A stretch of DNA of 23,594 bases from JAQXGO01 sp045592445 (lineage in GTDB: Bacteria; Bacillota; Clostridia; UMGS1883; UMGS1540). Below are positions 14,868-21,761 of this stretch, in pieces (positions within the stretch are counted from its first letter, which is position 1; each line of letters begins with the position of its first letter). Position numbers and translations under genes: made by a program. The stretch is taken from assembly GCA_045592445.1 (NCBI GenBank), contig JAZNUV010000010.1:1-23594 (forward strand), in the 5' to 3' direction. A model generated the notes under the pieces. It was not told the origin of the DNA, ran no database searches, and saw only the letters and a list, made by a program, of their open reading frames with translations.

Positions 14868-16349
14868 ATGAACGTTAAGGTTGAGAAAACGGACAAAAAT
14901 GTCGTCACGCTCGAGATCGAGGTGGAAAAGGAAAAATTTGAAGAGGGTATGGAGAAATCCTATCGCAAAAATGTGAAGAGTATTGTAATTCCCGGTTTTA
15001 GAAAGGGAAAGGCTCCCCGCAGATTTGTTGAAAAATATTACGGCGAAGCCGTTTTTTATGAGGATGCAATAAACTTTGTATGCCCTGATGCATATGATGA
15101 AGCGATACAGGAAAATAACATTTATCCTGTTGCTCAGCCCGAAATCGATATTGTTCAAATTGGCGGTGGTGAAAACTTTATTTTCAAAGCAATTGTAACT
15201 GTTAAACCCGAATTTGAACTTGCTGCATATAAAGGTGTAAAAGTGGATAAAATAGAACATATCCCCACCGATGCAGATGTCGATGCAGAAATCAGCCGTA
15301 TGCAGGAGCAAAACGCCAGTATCGTCACAGTGGAAGATCGCCCTGTAGAAACCGGCGATATCGCAGTGATTGATTACGAAGGTTTTGTGGATGGTGTTCC
15401 GTTTGAAGGTGGTGCTGCAAAAGGGCATGAGCTCACCATTGGCTCCGGTCAGTTTATCCCTGGTTTTGAAGATCAGCTCATCGGCAAGAAATCGGGTGAA
15501 GACTGTGATGTAAACGTAACCTTCCCCGCCGAATATCATGCAGAAGAACTAAAGGGTAAGGCAGCTGTATTTAAAGTAACCGTTCACGCCATTAAGAAAA
15601 AAGAACTGCCTGCTTTAGATGATGAATTTGCAAAGGATGTTAGCGAATTTGACACATTTGATGCATTAAAAGCGGATATAAAGGATAAAATGACAAAGGC
15701 TGGCGAAACACGCGCACTGCGTGAAACCGAGGATAAAATCTTAGATACCATCGCAGCTGCAACCGAAATTGACATTCCGCGTCCTATGATTGAAACACAA
15801 ATTGATAAAATGATGGATGACTTCAACTATCGTCTTTCCTCTCAAGGAATTACGCTTGAACAGTACGCAGGTTACATGGGTTCTACAGTGGAAGCCATGC
15901 GCGGTCAATTTGAAGAAAATGCCACAAAGTCCGTAAAGGCAAATCTGATTCTCGAGAAAATTGCTGAAACAGAAAAGATTGAAGCCACGGAAGATGAAAT
16001 TGATGCGGAACTCCAAAAGATGGCGGATACTTATAAAATGGAAATCGAGAAAATTAAAAAGATTATGGGTGGCAACACAGACAGCATAGCAGCTGATCTT
16101 AGGGTAAACAAAACATTGTCTTTCCTTGTTGAAAATGCTGAAATTAAAAAGGCACGTAAAAAACCAGCCCCGAAGACTGCTGATGCAGAAGTTGCTGCAG
16201 AACCCGTTTCTGATGCAACCGAAAAAAAAGCTTCCGCCAAAAAAGCACCTGCGAAAAAAACAACAGCATCAAAAACAACAGAGAAAGCAACAGATGCAAA
16301 AAAAACAACTACGAAAAAGGCAACTAATACCGCCAAAAAAGAATCCTAA
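14868..16349 (+). CDS. tig: Trigger factor, ribosome-associated chaperone/prolyl isomerase, with Lys-rich tail (493 aa)
   Basis: Trigger factor docks at the ribosome exit tunnel and shields nascent chains. The ribosome-binding signature GFRKGKAP is at residues 43-50. The FKBP-like prolyl isomerase domain spans ~160-245 (GDIAVIDYEGFVDGVPFEGG ... FIPGFEDQL). The C-terminal helical chaperone domain runs to ~426. Residues ~427-493 are an extra low-complexity tail of Lys, Ala and Thr (repeats such as KKAPAKKTT and KKTTTKKAT), beyond the usual family length of about 430. ATG 14868 follows GGAGGAGAACAA. It is the first gene of tig-clpP-clpX-esterase; clpP starts 23 bp later. Confidence 0.96.
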   Translation: MNVKVEKTDKNVVTLEIEVEKEKFEEGMEKSYRKNVKSIVIPGFRKGKAPRRFVEKYYGEAVFYEDAINFVCPDAYDEAIQENNIYPVAQPEIDIVQIGGGENFIFKAIVTVKPEFELAAYKGVKVDKIEHIPTDADVDAEISRMQEQNASIVTVEDRPVETGDIAVIDYEGFVDGVPFEGGAAKGHELTIGSGQFIPGFEDQLIGKKSGEDCDVNVTFPAEYHAEELKGKAAVFKVTVHAIKKKELPALDDEFAKDVSEFDTFDALKADIKDKMTKAGETRALRETEDKILDTIAAATEIDIPRPMIETQIDKMMDDFNYRLSSQGITLEQYAGYMGSTVEAMRGQFEENATKSVKANLILEKIAETEKIEATEDEIDAELQKMADTYKMEIEKIKKIMGGNTDSIAADLRVNKTLSFLVENAEIKKARKKPAPKTADAEVAAEPVSDATEKKASAKKAPAKKTTASKTTEKATDAKKTTTKKATNTAKKES

Positions 16350-16372
16350 ATTTGAAAGGCAGGTTTTCGAAA

Positions 16373-16954
16373 ATGAGTCTTGTACCAATTGTTGTTGAAC
16401 AAGATAATCGTGGCGAACGTTCGTATGATATTTATTCAAGACTTTTAAAAGACAGAATTGTTTTTTTAGGTGATGAAGTCAACGATGTAACTGCGAGTCT
16501 CGTAGTGGCACAGCTTCTATTCTTAGAGAGTGAAGATCCCGACAAGGATGTGAACCTCTACATAAATAGTCCCGGCGGTTCCATTACCGCAGGTATGGCT
16601 ATTTATGATACCATGAATTATATAAAATGTGACGTATCTACCATCTGCGTGGGTATGGCGGCCAGCATGGGTGCATTTCTTTTGGCGGCCGGTGCAAAAG
16701 GCAAACGTCTTGCATTGCCAAATAGTGAAATTATGATTCATCAGCCGCTCGGTGGAATGCAAGGGCAGGCAACCGATATAAAAATTCACGCTGACCATAT
16801 TTTGGCAATAAAAGATCGTATGAACCGCATTTTAAGTGCAAATACGGGAAAGCCGCTTGAAGTGATTCAGCAAGATACGGAACGTGATAACTTCATGTTT
16901 GCCCCCGCAGCGCTTGAATATGGCCTTATTGATAAGGTGATTGAGAAGCGCTAA
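16373..16954 (+). CDS. clpP: ATP-dependent Clp protease proteolytic subunit (193 aa)
   Basis: ClpP forms the double-heptamer proteolytic chamber that works with ClpX. The catalytic triad is Ser98 (GMAASMGAF), His123 (MIHQPLGG) and Asp172 (ERDNFM). The N-terminus MSLVPIVVEQDNRGERSYDI is canonical. ATG 16373 was chosen; an in-frame TTG at 16352 would add seven residues that no ClpP has. The ribosome binding site is weak (GGCAGG, 9 nt upstream), so coupling to tig translation is possible. clpX follows after 25 bp. Confidence 0.98.
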   Translation: MSLVPIVVEQDNRGERSYDIYSRLLKDRIVFLGDEVNDVTASLVVAQLLFLESEDPDKDVNLYINSPGGSITAGMAIYDTMNYIKCDVSTICVGMAASMGAFLLAAGAKGKRLALPNSEIMIHQPLGGMQGQATDIKIHADHILAIKDRMNRILSANTGKPLEVIQQDTERDNFMFAPAALEYGLIDKVIEKR

Positions 16955-16979
16955 TCTCTAAGAAAGCGCAGGTTTAATT

Positions 16980-18290
16980 ATGCCTAAATTTGACGACCCA
17001 AAAAAGTTAAGATGCTCTTTTTGCGACAAAACACAAGATGAAGTCAACCGACTGGTAGCCGGTCCCGGCGTATACATTTGTGACGAGTGCATCGAACTTT
17101 GTTTTGAAATCATTGATGAAGATGCGCCTGCGCCCCAAACGGCTTCTCAAGCCGAACTGCAGCATTCTGCCGGAAAAAATGTGCCAAAACCGCAAGAAAT
17201 TAAGGCAGCTTTGGATCAATATGTAATCGGGCAGGAACAAGCTAAAAAAAGTTTGGCAGTTGCCGTATATAATCACTATAAGCGCATCGGTCGGGAAACT
17301 ATCGTTAATGATGTTGAACTGCAAAAAAGTAATATATTATTGCTCGGGCCTACCGGCTCGGGCAAAACATTGCTTGCACAAACATTAGCCAAAATACTGG
17401 ATGTACCTTTTGCAATTGCAGATGCCACCTCACTAACTGAGGCTGGCTATGTTGGTGAAGATGTTGAAAATATACTGCTGAAGTTAATTCAGGCAGCTGA
17501 TTACAACATAAATCGCGCAGCACGCGGTATCATCTATATTGACGAAATTGATAAAATTTCAAAAAAAAGCGAAAATCCTTCCATCACCCGCGATGTAAGC
17601 GGCGAAGGTGTACAGCAAGCACTTTTGAAGATTTTAGAAGGTACAGTTGCATCTGTACCGCCGCAAGGTGGCAGAAAGCATCCGCACCAGGAATGCATCC
17701 AGCTTGATACATCTGAAATATTATTTATTGTCGGTGGTGCATTTGATGGCCTTGAACGTGTCATTCAAAAGCGAATTGGAAAAAAATCATTAGGTTTTGG
17801 TGCTGAAATAAGCCGAACTAATCATGCGGATAATGATGCATTGCTTTCTCAGGTCGAACCACAGGATTTAATAAAATTTGGTTTGATTCCGGAATTTATT
17901 GGTCGTCTCCCTGTTATTGTTACACTGAATTCTTTGGATGAAGAAGCTTTAAAACGTATTATCTGCGAGCCCAAAAATGCAATTTTAAAACAATATCAAG
18001 AGCTTTTTGCTTTTGACGATGTCCTTTTGGATGTAGATGAATCAGCTTTATGTTCCATTGCAAAAAAGGCTTTGGATAGAAAAACCGGTGCTCGCGGATT
18101 ACGTGCAATTTTTGAGGAAACCTTGACAGACCTTATGTATAACATTCCATCCGATTCGACTGTAGAACGTGTAACGGTTACCTCCGAAACAATCAACGGC
18201 AAAGAACCTGAGATTATTTATAATCCAGAGCGTAAGCCGTTAAAGAGAACAGTGAAAAAGGCGCATCCAAAACGCGAATCCGCCTCGTAA
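16980..18290 (+). CDS. clpX: ClpX AAA+ unfoldase of ClpXP (436 aa)
   Basis: ClpX recognises, unfolds and threads substrates into ClpP. The N-terminal zinc domain has Cys12, Cys15, Cys34 and Cys37. Walker A is GPTGSGKT at 123-130, and Walker B IIYIDEID at 184-191. The pore loop GYVGED is at 156-161 and the RKH loop at 232-234. The ClpP-docking loop reads KSLGFGAE (LGF at 271-273), where most ClpX have IGF. The sensor-2 region GARGLRAIFEE is intact. The C-terminal tail is short and basic. The gene begins 25 bp after clpP and is followed 15 bp later by an esterase gene; lon, often next in other Bacillota, is absent here. Confidence 0.98.
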   Translation: MPKFDDPKKLRCSFCDKTQDEVNRLVAGPGVYICDECIELCFEIIDEDAPAPQTASQAELQHSAGKNVPKPQEIKAALDQYVIGQEQAKKSLAVAVYNHYKRIGRETIVNDVELQKSNILLLGPTGSGKTLLAQTLAKILDVPFAIADATSLTEAGYVGEDVENILLKLIQAADYNINRAARGIIYIDEIDKISKKSENPSITRDVSGEGVQQALLKILEGTVASVPPQGGRKHPHQECIQLDTSEILFIVGGAFDGLERVIQKRIGKKSLGFGAEISRTNHADNDALLSQVEPQDLIKFGLIPEFIGRLPVIVTLNSLDEEALKRIICEPKNAILKQYQELFAFDDVLLDVDESALCSIAKKALDRKTGARGLRAIFEETLTDLMYNIPSDSTVERVTVTSETINGKEPEIIYNPERKPLKRTVKKAHPKRESAS

Positions 18291-18305
18291 GGAAAGGAAT
18301 TTTAC

Positions 18306-19046
18306 ATGGCATTTTTAACGTGCAGTTTTTCCTCTGAAGTTTTAAAAAAATCTGTGCAATTTAACGCAATTATTCCGCGTGGTTGTGAGAAGGGTTCACG
18401 TGTTTTGTATCTTTTGCACGGTCTTTCCGATGACTATACTGCTTGGATGCGATTTAGTTCCATTGAGCGATATGCTAATGAAGCCGGCATCGTGGTAATT
18501 ATGCCCGATGCCGCGCGAAGTTTTTATACGGATATGATTGGTGGTCCTCCCTATTATACTTTTTTTCAAAAAGAATTTATTCCCTATGTAACGACATTAT
18601 TTTCATTACAGGCAGACCGTGAGCATACATATATAGCAGGTCTTTCGATGGGTGGATACGGCGCCATAAAGCTTGCATTTTTAAATCCGGATATTTTTTC
18701 TGCAGCGGCCTCTCTTTCCGGTGCCGTAGACATTGTCAGCAGAATGGAAAAGGATCCGCGTTTGGCAGAAGCAATCCATCTAGTCTTTGGTCCCCCGTCT
18801 GCAACGAAAAATACATCGAATGACTTATTTTATCTAGCAAAAAATCCAATTGGAGCTTCTATCCCTCGCCTCTATATCGCTTGTGGTACGGAAGATTTTT
18901 TGTATCAAGATAACCTACGTTTTCGAGATGTTTTATCGACATCAAGCTATCCATTTCGTTTTGAATGCGGTCAAGGTATACATGATTGGAATTTTTGGGA
19001 TACATATATAAAAAAAGCAATAAGTTTTTTCTTGAGAAGTAATTGA
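18306..19046 (+). CDS. Esterase D / tributyrin-esterase-type alpha/beta hydrolase (246 aa)
   Basis: A cytoplasmic serine esterase of the EstA/esterase D (PF00756-like) family. The nucleophile elbow GLSMGG gives Ser114. The acid is probably Asp197 (CGTEDFLY) and the histidine His226 (GIHDWNFWDTYI). The oxyanion-hole region is LYLLHGLSDD at ~34-43. There is no signal peptide. Relatives hydrolyse short acyl esters such as acetylated sugars or tributyrin; the substrate here is unknown. The ATG follows AAGGAAAGGAATTTTAC. It is the last gene of the tig operon, 15 bp after clpX; a new promoter begins 17 bp after its stop codon. Confidence 0.9.
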   Translation: MAFLTCSFSSEVLKKSVQFNAIIPRGCEKGSRVLYLLHGLSDDYTAWMRFSSIERYANEAGIVVIMPDAARSFYTDMIGGPPYYTFFQKEFIPYVTTLFSLQADREHTYIAGLSMGGYGAIKLAFLNPDIFSAAASLSGAVDIVSRMEKDPRLAEAIHLVFGPPSATKNTSNDLFYLAKNPIGASIPRLYIACGTEDFLYQDNLRFRDVLSTSSYPFRFECGQGIHDWNFWDTYIKKAISFFLRSN

Positions 19047-19062
19047 GTTTTATGTATTTTGC

Positions 19063-19091
19063 TTGACATTTCATTGAAATTATGGTATAAT
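19063..19091 (+). promoter_or_regulatory. Consensus sigma-A promoter of the small membrane-protein gene
   Basis: TTGACA (19063-19068), a 17-nt spacer and TATAAT (19086-19091), both perfect. The transcript start would be near 19098, about 25 nt before the ATG. Confidence 0.88.
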
Positions 19092-19122
19092 ATGATAAAA
19101 ATTGACAAAAGGAGTTTAAACA

Positions 19123-19653
19123 ATGGAAAAAACAAAAAAACTTATTACAATCTTTGCCATTGCATTGGCAGTACTAATGGTAGCGTACATAGCGTTTACT
19201 ACTATGCCGATTTTTAAGTATACTTTTGTAGATGAAACCGGCACAGAGCAAAATGTTTCTGTTTCTCTTTCGCAGTATTTATGGCTCCCATATAATTATG
19301 CAGAATTAACAGGCGACGTACTTCCTTCGCTTTATAAGGATGCATTAGGCGCAAAGTATAATATTACATCAACAATTGGTTTCCCGGCGTTCTCTTATGT
19401 TGGCGCTTTAATCAGTATTCTTGTTATCCTGATTTTCAAAAAATACACATTTAGTGTGTTTTTCCCGCTTATATGGTCATTAGGTTCTCTGATTGGCTAC
19501 TTTATCTCACCGTTTATCAGTTTGATTATACCGGGGACCAAAATGATACATCTTATTGTTTTTGCAGCAACACTCATTGTTTCACTTGCAGCCTTCTTTA
19601 TGGCATATTTGCCACAAATTGCTTACAATCGTGCACATCGTGAAAAATACTAA
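19123..19653 (+). CDS. Predicted four-helix membrane protein, unrecognised (176 aa)
   Basis: I do not recognise this family. Four hydrophobic segments are visible: ~7-27, ~86-105, ~110-136 and ~141-163. Lys-rich ends at the N-terminus (MEKTKKL) and C-terminus (NRAHREKY) suggest both face the cytoplasm. A ~55-residue polar loop between helices 1 and 2 contains SQYLWLPYNYAEL and would face outside. The segment SFYVGAL-like to YFISPFISLIIPG is rich in Ile, Leu, Phe and Ser. AAAGGAG lies 8 nt before the ATG. It is a single-gene transcript, with a perfect promoter before it and a strong terminator after it, which implies steady expression. No enzymatic motif is seen. Confidence 0.8.
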   Translation: MEKTKKLITIFAIALAVLMVAYIAFTTMPIFKYTFVDETGTEQNVSVSLSQYLWLPYNYAELTGDVLPSLYKDALGAKYNITSTIGFPAFSYVGALISILVILIFKKYTFSVFFPLIWSLGSLIGYFISPFISLIIPGTKMIHLIVFAATLIVSLAAFFMAYLPQIAYNRAHREKY

Positions 19654-19671
19654 AATCAAGTTAACATTTTT

Positions 19672-19702
19672 AGAAGTGTATCTTCGATACACTTCTTTTT
19701 TT
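19672..19702 (+). terminator. Strong intrinsic terminator after the membrane-protein gene
   Basis: AGAAGTGTAT-CTTCG-ATACACTTCT is a perfect 10-bp stem with a CTTCG loop, followed by seven T. Confidence 0.93.
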
Positions 19703-19714
19703 CTGGTTACAATA

Positions 19715-19744
19715 CGTATAAAATAGCTTGAATAACAAATAATA
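19715..19744 (+). promoter_or_regulatory. Candidate sigma-G-like promoter of spoVT
   Basis: CGTATA (19715-19720), a 17-nt spacer and AATAATA (19738-19744) resemble the forespore pattern (G-x-ATA and CATAnTA), with the first base of the -10 changed. spoVT is known in Bacillus to be transcribed by sigma-G. No good sigma-A promoter was seen here. The match is by eye and could be chance in AT-rich DNA. Confidence 0.4.
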
Positions 19745-19777
19745 GCCAATGAAATCAAAATCATTTGGAGGATAAAC

Positions 19778-20317
19778 ATGAAAGCTACAGGAATTGTGAG
19801 AAGAATTGACGACCTCGGCCGCGTCGTTATTCCAAAAGAAATCCGCCGTGTTCTCCGCATCCGCGAAGGCGATCCGCTCGAGATTTATACTGACCGTGAT
19901 GGCGAGGTCATTTTTAAAAAATACTCTCCCATCGGTGAACTGGGAGATTTTGCTGCACAATATGCAGAAACGTTGGCAAAGACATCGGGATTCCCTATTT
20001 GCATCACGGATAAAGACAATGTAATCGCTGTATCTGGTGTCCCTAAGAAGGAATTGCATGATAAAAAAATCAGTTCAGACCTTGAGCGAATCATGACAGA
20101 GAAAACCACTTTTACCATGAAAAGTGGATCTGAACGCATGTCAATTGCCGACGGAAGTGATCGTTACTTTGCAGGTGTCGTTGCTCCCATTATATCGGAA
20201 GGTGATTCTATTGGTAGCGTTGTCGTCATGTCTGGTGAAGGCGGCAAGCAAATGGGTGAAGTAGAGGAAAAGCTTGCACAATCTGCCGCAGGTTTTTTGG
20301 GCAGGCAAATGGAATAA
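19778..20317 (+). CDS. spoVT: Stage V sporulation protein T, AbrB-type regulator (179 aa)
   Basis: SpoVT is a forespore transcription regulator that tunes sigma-G-dependent genes. The N-terminal AbrB/swapped-hairpin DNA-binding domain (MKATGIVRRIDDLGRVVIPK ... LEIYTDRDGEVIFKKYSP) covers ~1-52. The C-terminal GAF-like domain spans ~56-178 (FPICITDKDNVIAVSGVPKK ... APIISEGDSIGSVVVMSG). Full length, and typical of SpoVT rather than short AbrB. GGAGG lies 7 nt before the ATG. It is monocistronic, between terminators at 19672-19702 and 20334-20393. It is the best evidence in the window that the organism is a spore former. Confidence 0.95.
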   Translation: MKATGIVRRIDDLGRVVIPKEIRRVLRIREGDPLEIYTDRDGEVIFKKYSPIGELGDFAAQYAETLAKTSGFPICITDKDNVIAVSGVPKKELHDKKISSDLERIMTEKTTFTMKSGSERMSIADGSDRYFAGVVAPIISEGDSIGSVVVMSGEGGKQMGEVEEKLAQSAAGFLGRQME

Positions 20318-20333
20318 ATTTCTATAAAAACAT

Positions 20334-20393
20334 CAAAAAAAGAACGCGGACAACAAGCATCACACGATATGCCTTGCCCACGTTCTTTTTTTC
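20334..20393. terminator. Bidirectional terminator between convergent spoVT and cysK
   Basis: AAAAAAAGAACG at the left pairs with CGTTCTTTTTTT at the right, with an imperfect GG.CAA/TTG.CC extension and an inner GCAT/ATGC stem. The A-run and T-run flank the stem, so it can end transcription from both sides. Confidence 0.85.
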
Positions 20394-20415
20394 TTATCTC
20401 AGTATGATTCTCAGG

Positions 20416-21339
20416 TTAAAACATCTCAGTTGACAAATAACGATCCCCTATATCCGGTAAAATTACAACTATGTTTTTATCTGCATTTTCTTTCCGTTTT
20501 GCCAAAGTGGTAGCAGCATGCAAAGCGGCACCTGAAGATATACCCGTCAAGATTCCTTCTTCCTTCGCAAGTGCTCTTCCTGCCGTATATGCTTCCTCAG
20601 TTGTAACCCGGATGATTTCATCACAAATGCTGATATCCATTGTACCTGGAATAAAACCAGCGCCAATACCTTGCAAGCCATGCGGTCCCGATGCGCCGCC
20701 AGATAAAACAGGCGAATCATTTGGCTCTACGGCAACCACTTTTATATTTAAATTTTTTTCTTTAAGATATGCTCCGGCACCTGAAAGCGTTCCTCCGGTA
20801 CCAACTCCTGCGACAAATACATCCACTTTTCCATCTGTATCGCGCCAGATTTCAGGCCCAGTCGTTTTTCTATGTATTGCAGAATTAGCTGGATTTGAAA
20901 ACTGTCCCGGTATGAAGCTACCGGGCGTATTTTTAGCAATTTCGTCTGCTTTCTCAATCGCACCCTGCATCCCCTTTTCCCCATCCGTCAAAACAAGCTC
21001 TGCGCCATAAGCAGATAAAAGTTTCCTTCTTTCCTCACTCATGGTTTCCGGCATAGTCAGTATCACCTTATAGCCCCGCACCGCGGCTACAGCCGCAAGA
21101 CCAATCCCTGTATTGCCACTTGTTGGCTCCACGATGACAGCTCCGGGCTTTAAAACACCCTTTTCTTCCGCATCTTCAAGCATCGCCATCGCTATGCGGT
21201 CTTTAATACTGCCTGCAGGATTTAAATATTCAAGCTTTGCCAATATTCTGCCGTAAAGAAAACGTTTTTTACTGTAGTTGCCTAACTCCAAAAGCGGTGT
21301 ATTTCCAATAATTTCCGTAAATGATTGATATATCTGCAT
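20416..21339 (-). CDS. cysK: Cysteine synthase A, O-acetylserine sulfhydrylase (307 aa)
   Basis: This PLP enzyme makes L-cysteine from O-acetylserine and sulfide in the cytoplasm. The PLP lysine is Lys46 in NPAGSIKDR. The substrate loop TSGNTG lies at 73-78, and the phosphate-binding GTGGT at 180-184. The pyrimidine-contact serine region GISSGAA is present. The C-terminus (DIGDRYLSTEMF) is intact. ATG 21339 follows AGGGGG by 8 nt. A consensus promoter and a ~90-nt leader lie upstream. No S-box or T-box was recognised there. CysK versus CysM cannot be fully separated by eye; the motifs favour CysK. Confidence 0.95.
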   Translation of the reverse strand: MQIYQSFTEIIGNTPLLELGNYSKKRFLYGRILAKLEYLNPAGSIKDRIAMAMLEDAEEKGVLKPGAVIVEPTSGNTGIGLAAVAAVRGYKVILTMPETMSEERRKLLSAYGAELVLTDGEKGMQGAIEKADEIAKNTPGSFIPGQFSNPANSAIHRKTTGPEIWRDTDGKVDVFVAGVGTGGTLSGAGAYLKEKNLNIKVVAVEPNDSPVLSGGASGPHGLQGIGAGFIPGTMDISICDEIIRVTTEEAYTAGRALAKEEGILTGISSGAALHAATTLAKRKENADKNIVVILPDIGDRYLSTEMF

Positions 21340-21439
21340 ACTGATATCCCCCTCTTATATTTAAAATTCTAAAAGATGCTGTGGTTTCTTTCCTTCATGT
21401 TTAGGCTCTCTCTTTGCTGCAACCCGTGTTTCTTCTATT

Positions 21440-21468
21440 ATTATAGTTTTCGTTGACTGATTTGTCAA
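21440..21468 (-). promoter_or_regulatory. Consensus sigma-A promoter of cysK
   Basis: The minus strand has TTGACA (21468-21463), a 17-nt spacer and TATAAT (21445-21440), both exact. It starts just past the upstream terminator at 21475-21506, which isolates cysK from the GH20/tautomerase genes. Confidence 0.88.
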
Positions 21469-21474
21469 TTACTT

Positions 21475-21506
21475 AACAAAAATCCACGTATTGAATACGT
21501 GGATTT
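21475..21506 (-). terminator. Intrinsic terminator after the tautomerase gene
   Basis: On the minus strand AAATCCACGTAT-TCA-ATACGTGGATTT is a perfect 12-bp stem with a 3-nt loop, followed by TTGTT after a run of T. It begins only 5 bp after the tautomerase stop codon. Confidence 0.9.
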
Positions 21507-21510
21507 CCCT

Positions 21511-21741
21511 TTATTCGTTGTATCTTTTCTCGCCGGACAATATAAACATTTTATCACTATTGGGTCTTATTTCATTTTGAATGACTTCATCCCAATTTTG
21601 GGGTTGAATTTCCTCGAGTGAAATTGAAATTGCCTCCGGCGCACACCCCCAAAGTTCTAAAAATGTGTCATTAATTCGTTCAACAACTTTTTTCTTGGTT
21701 TCTTCATCCTTTGGGTAGCATTTAATATTTATATATGGCAT
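21511..21741 (-). CDS. 4-oxalocrotonate tautomerase-family protein (76 aa)
   Basis: A small tautomerase with the catalytic N-terminal proline exposed after Met removal (MPYINIKCYPKD). The length and beta-alpha-beta pattern (KKKVVERINDTFLELWGCAP, then ISISLEEIQPQNWDE) fit the PptA/4-OT family. The substrate is unknown. GAAAGG lies 9 nt before the ATG. It starts 20 bp after the GH20 gene, so the two are probably cotranscribed, and ends at a strong terminator. Confidence 0.85.
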   Translation of the reverse strand: MPYINIKCYPKDEETKKKVVERINDTFLELWGCAPEAISISLEEIQPQNWDEVIQNEIRPNSDKMFILSGEKRYNE

Positions 21742-21761
21742 ATTTTTTCCTTTCTATATAC

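Noticed and set aside
14778..15539. 253-aa open frame antisense to tig
   Set aside because: It lies opposite a certain gene, has Phe/Cys/Ile-rich shadow composition and no ribosome binding site.
16352..16372. TTG start for clpP
   Set aside because: It adds seven residues not found in ClpP; the canonical MSLVPIVVEQ begins at 16373.
16945..16970. Hairpin GCGCT...AGCGC between clpP and clpX
   Set aside because: It has only 5 bp, a 12-nt loop and no T-run; it is not a terminator.
20471..21010. 179-aa open frame antisense to cysK
   Set aside because: It is a Ser/Pro-rich mirror of the cysK frame with no ribosome binding site or family resemblance.
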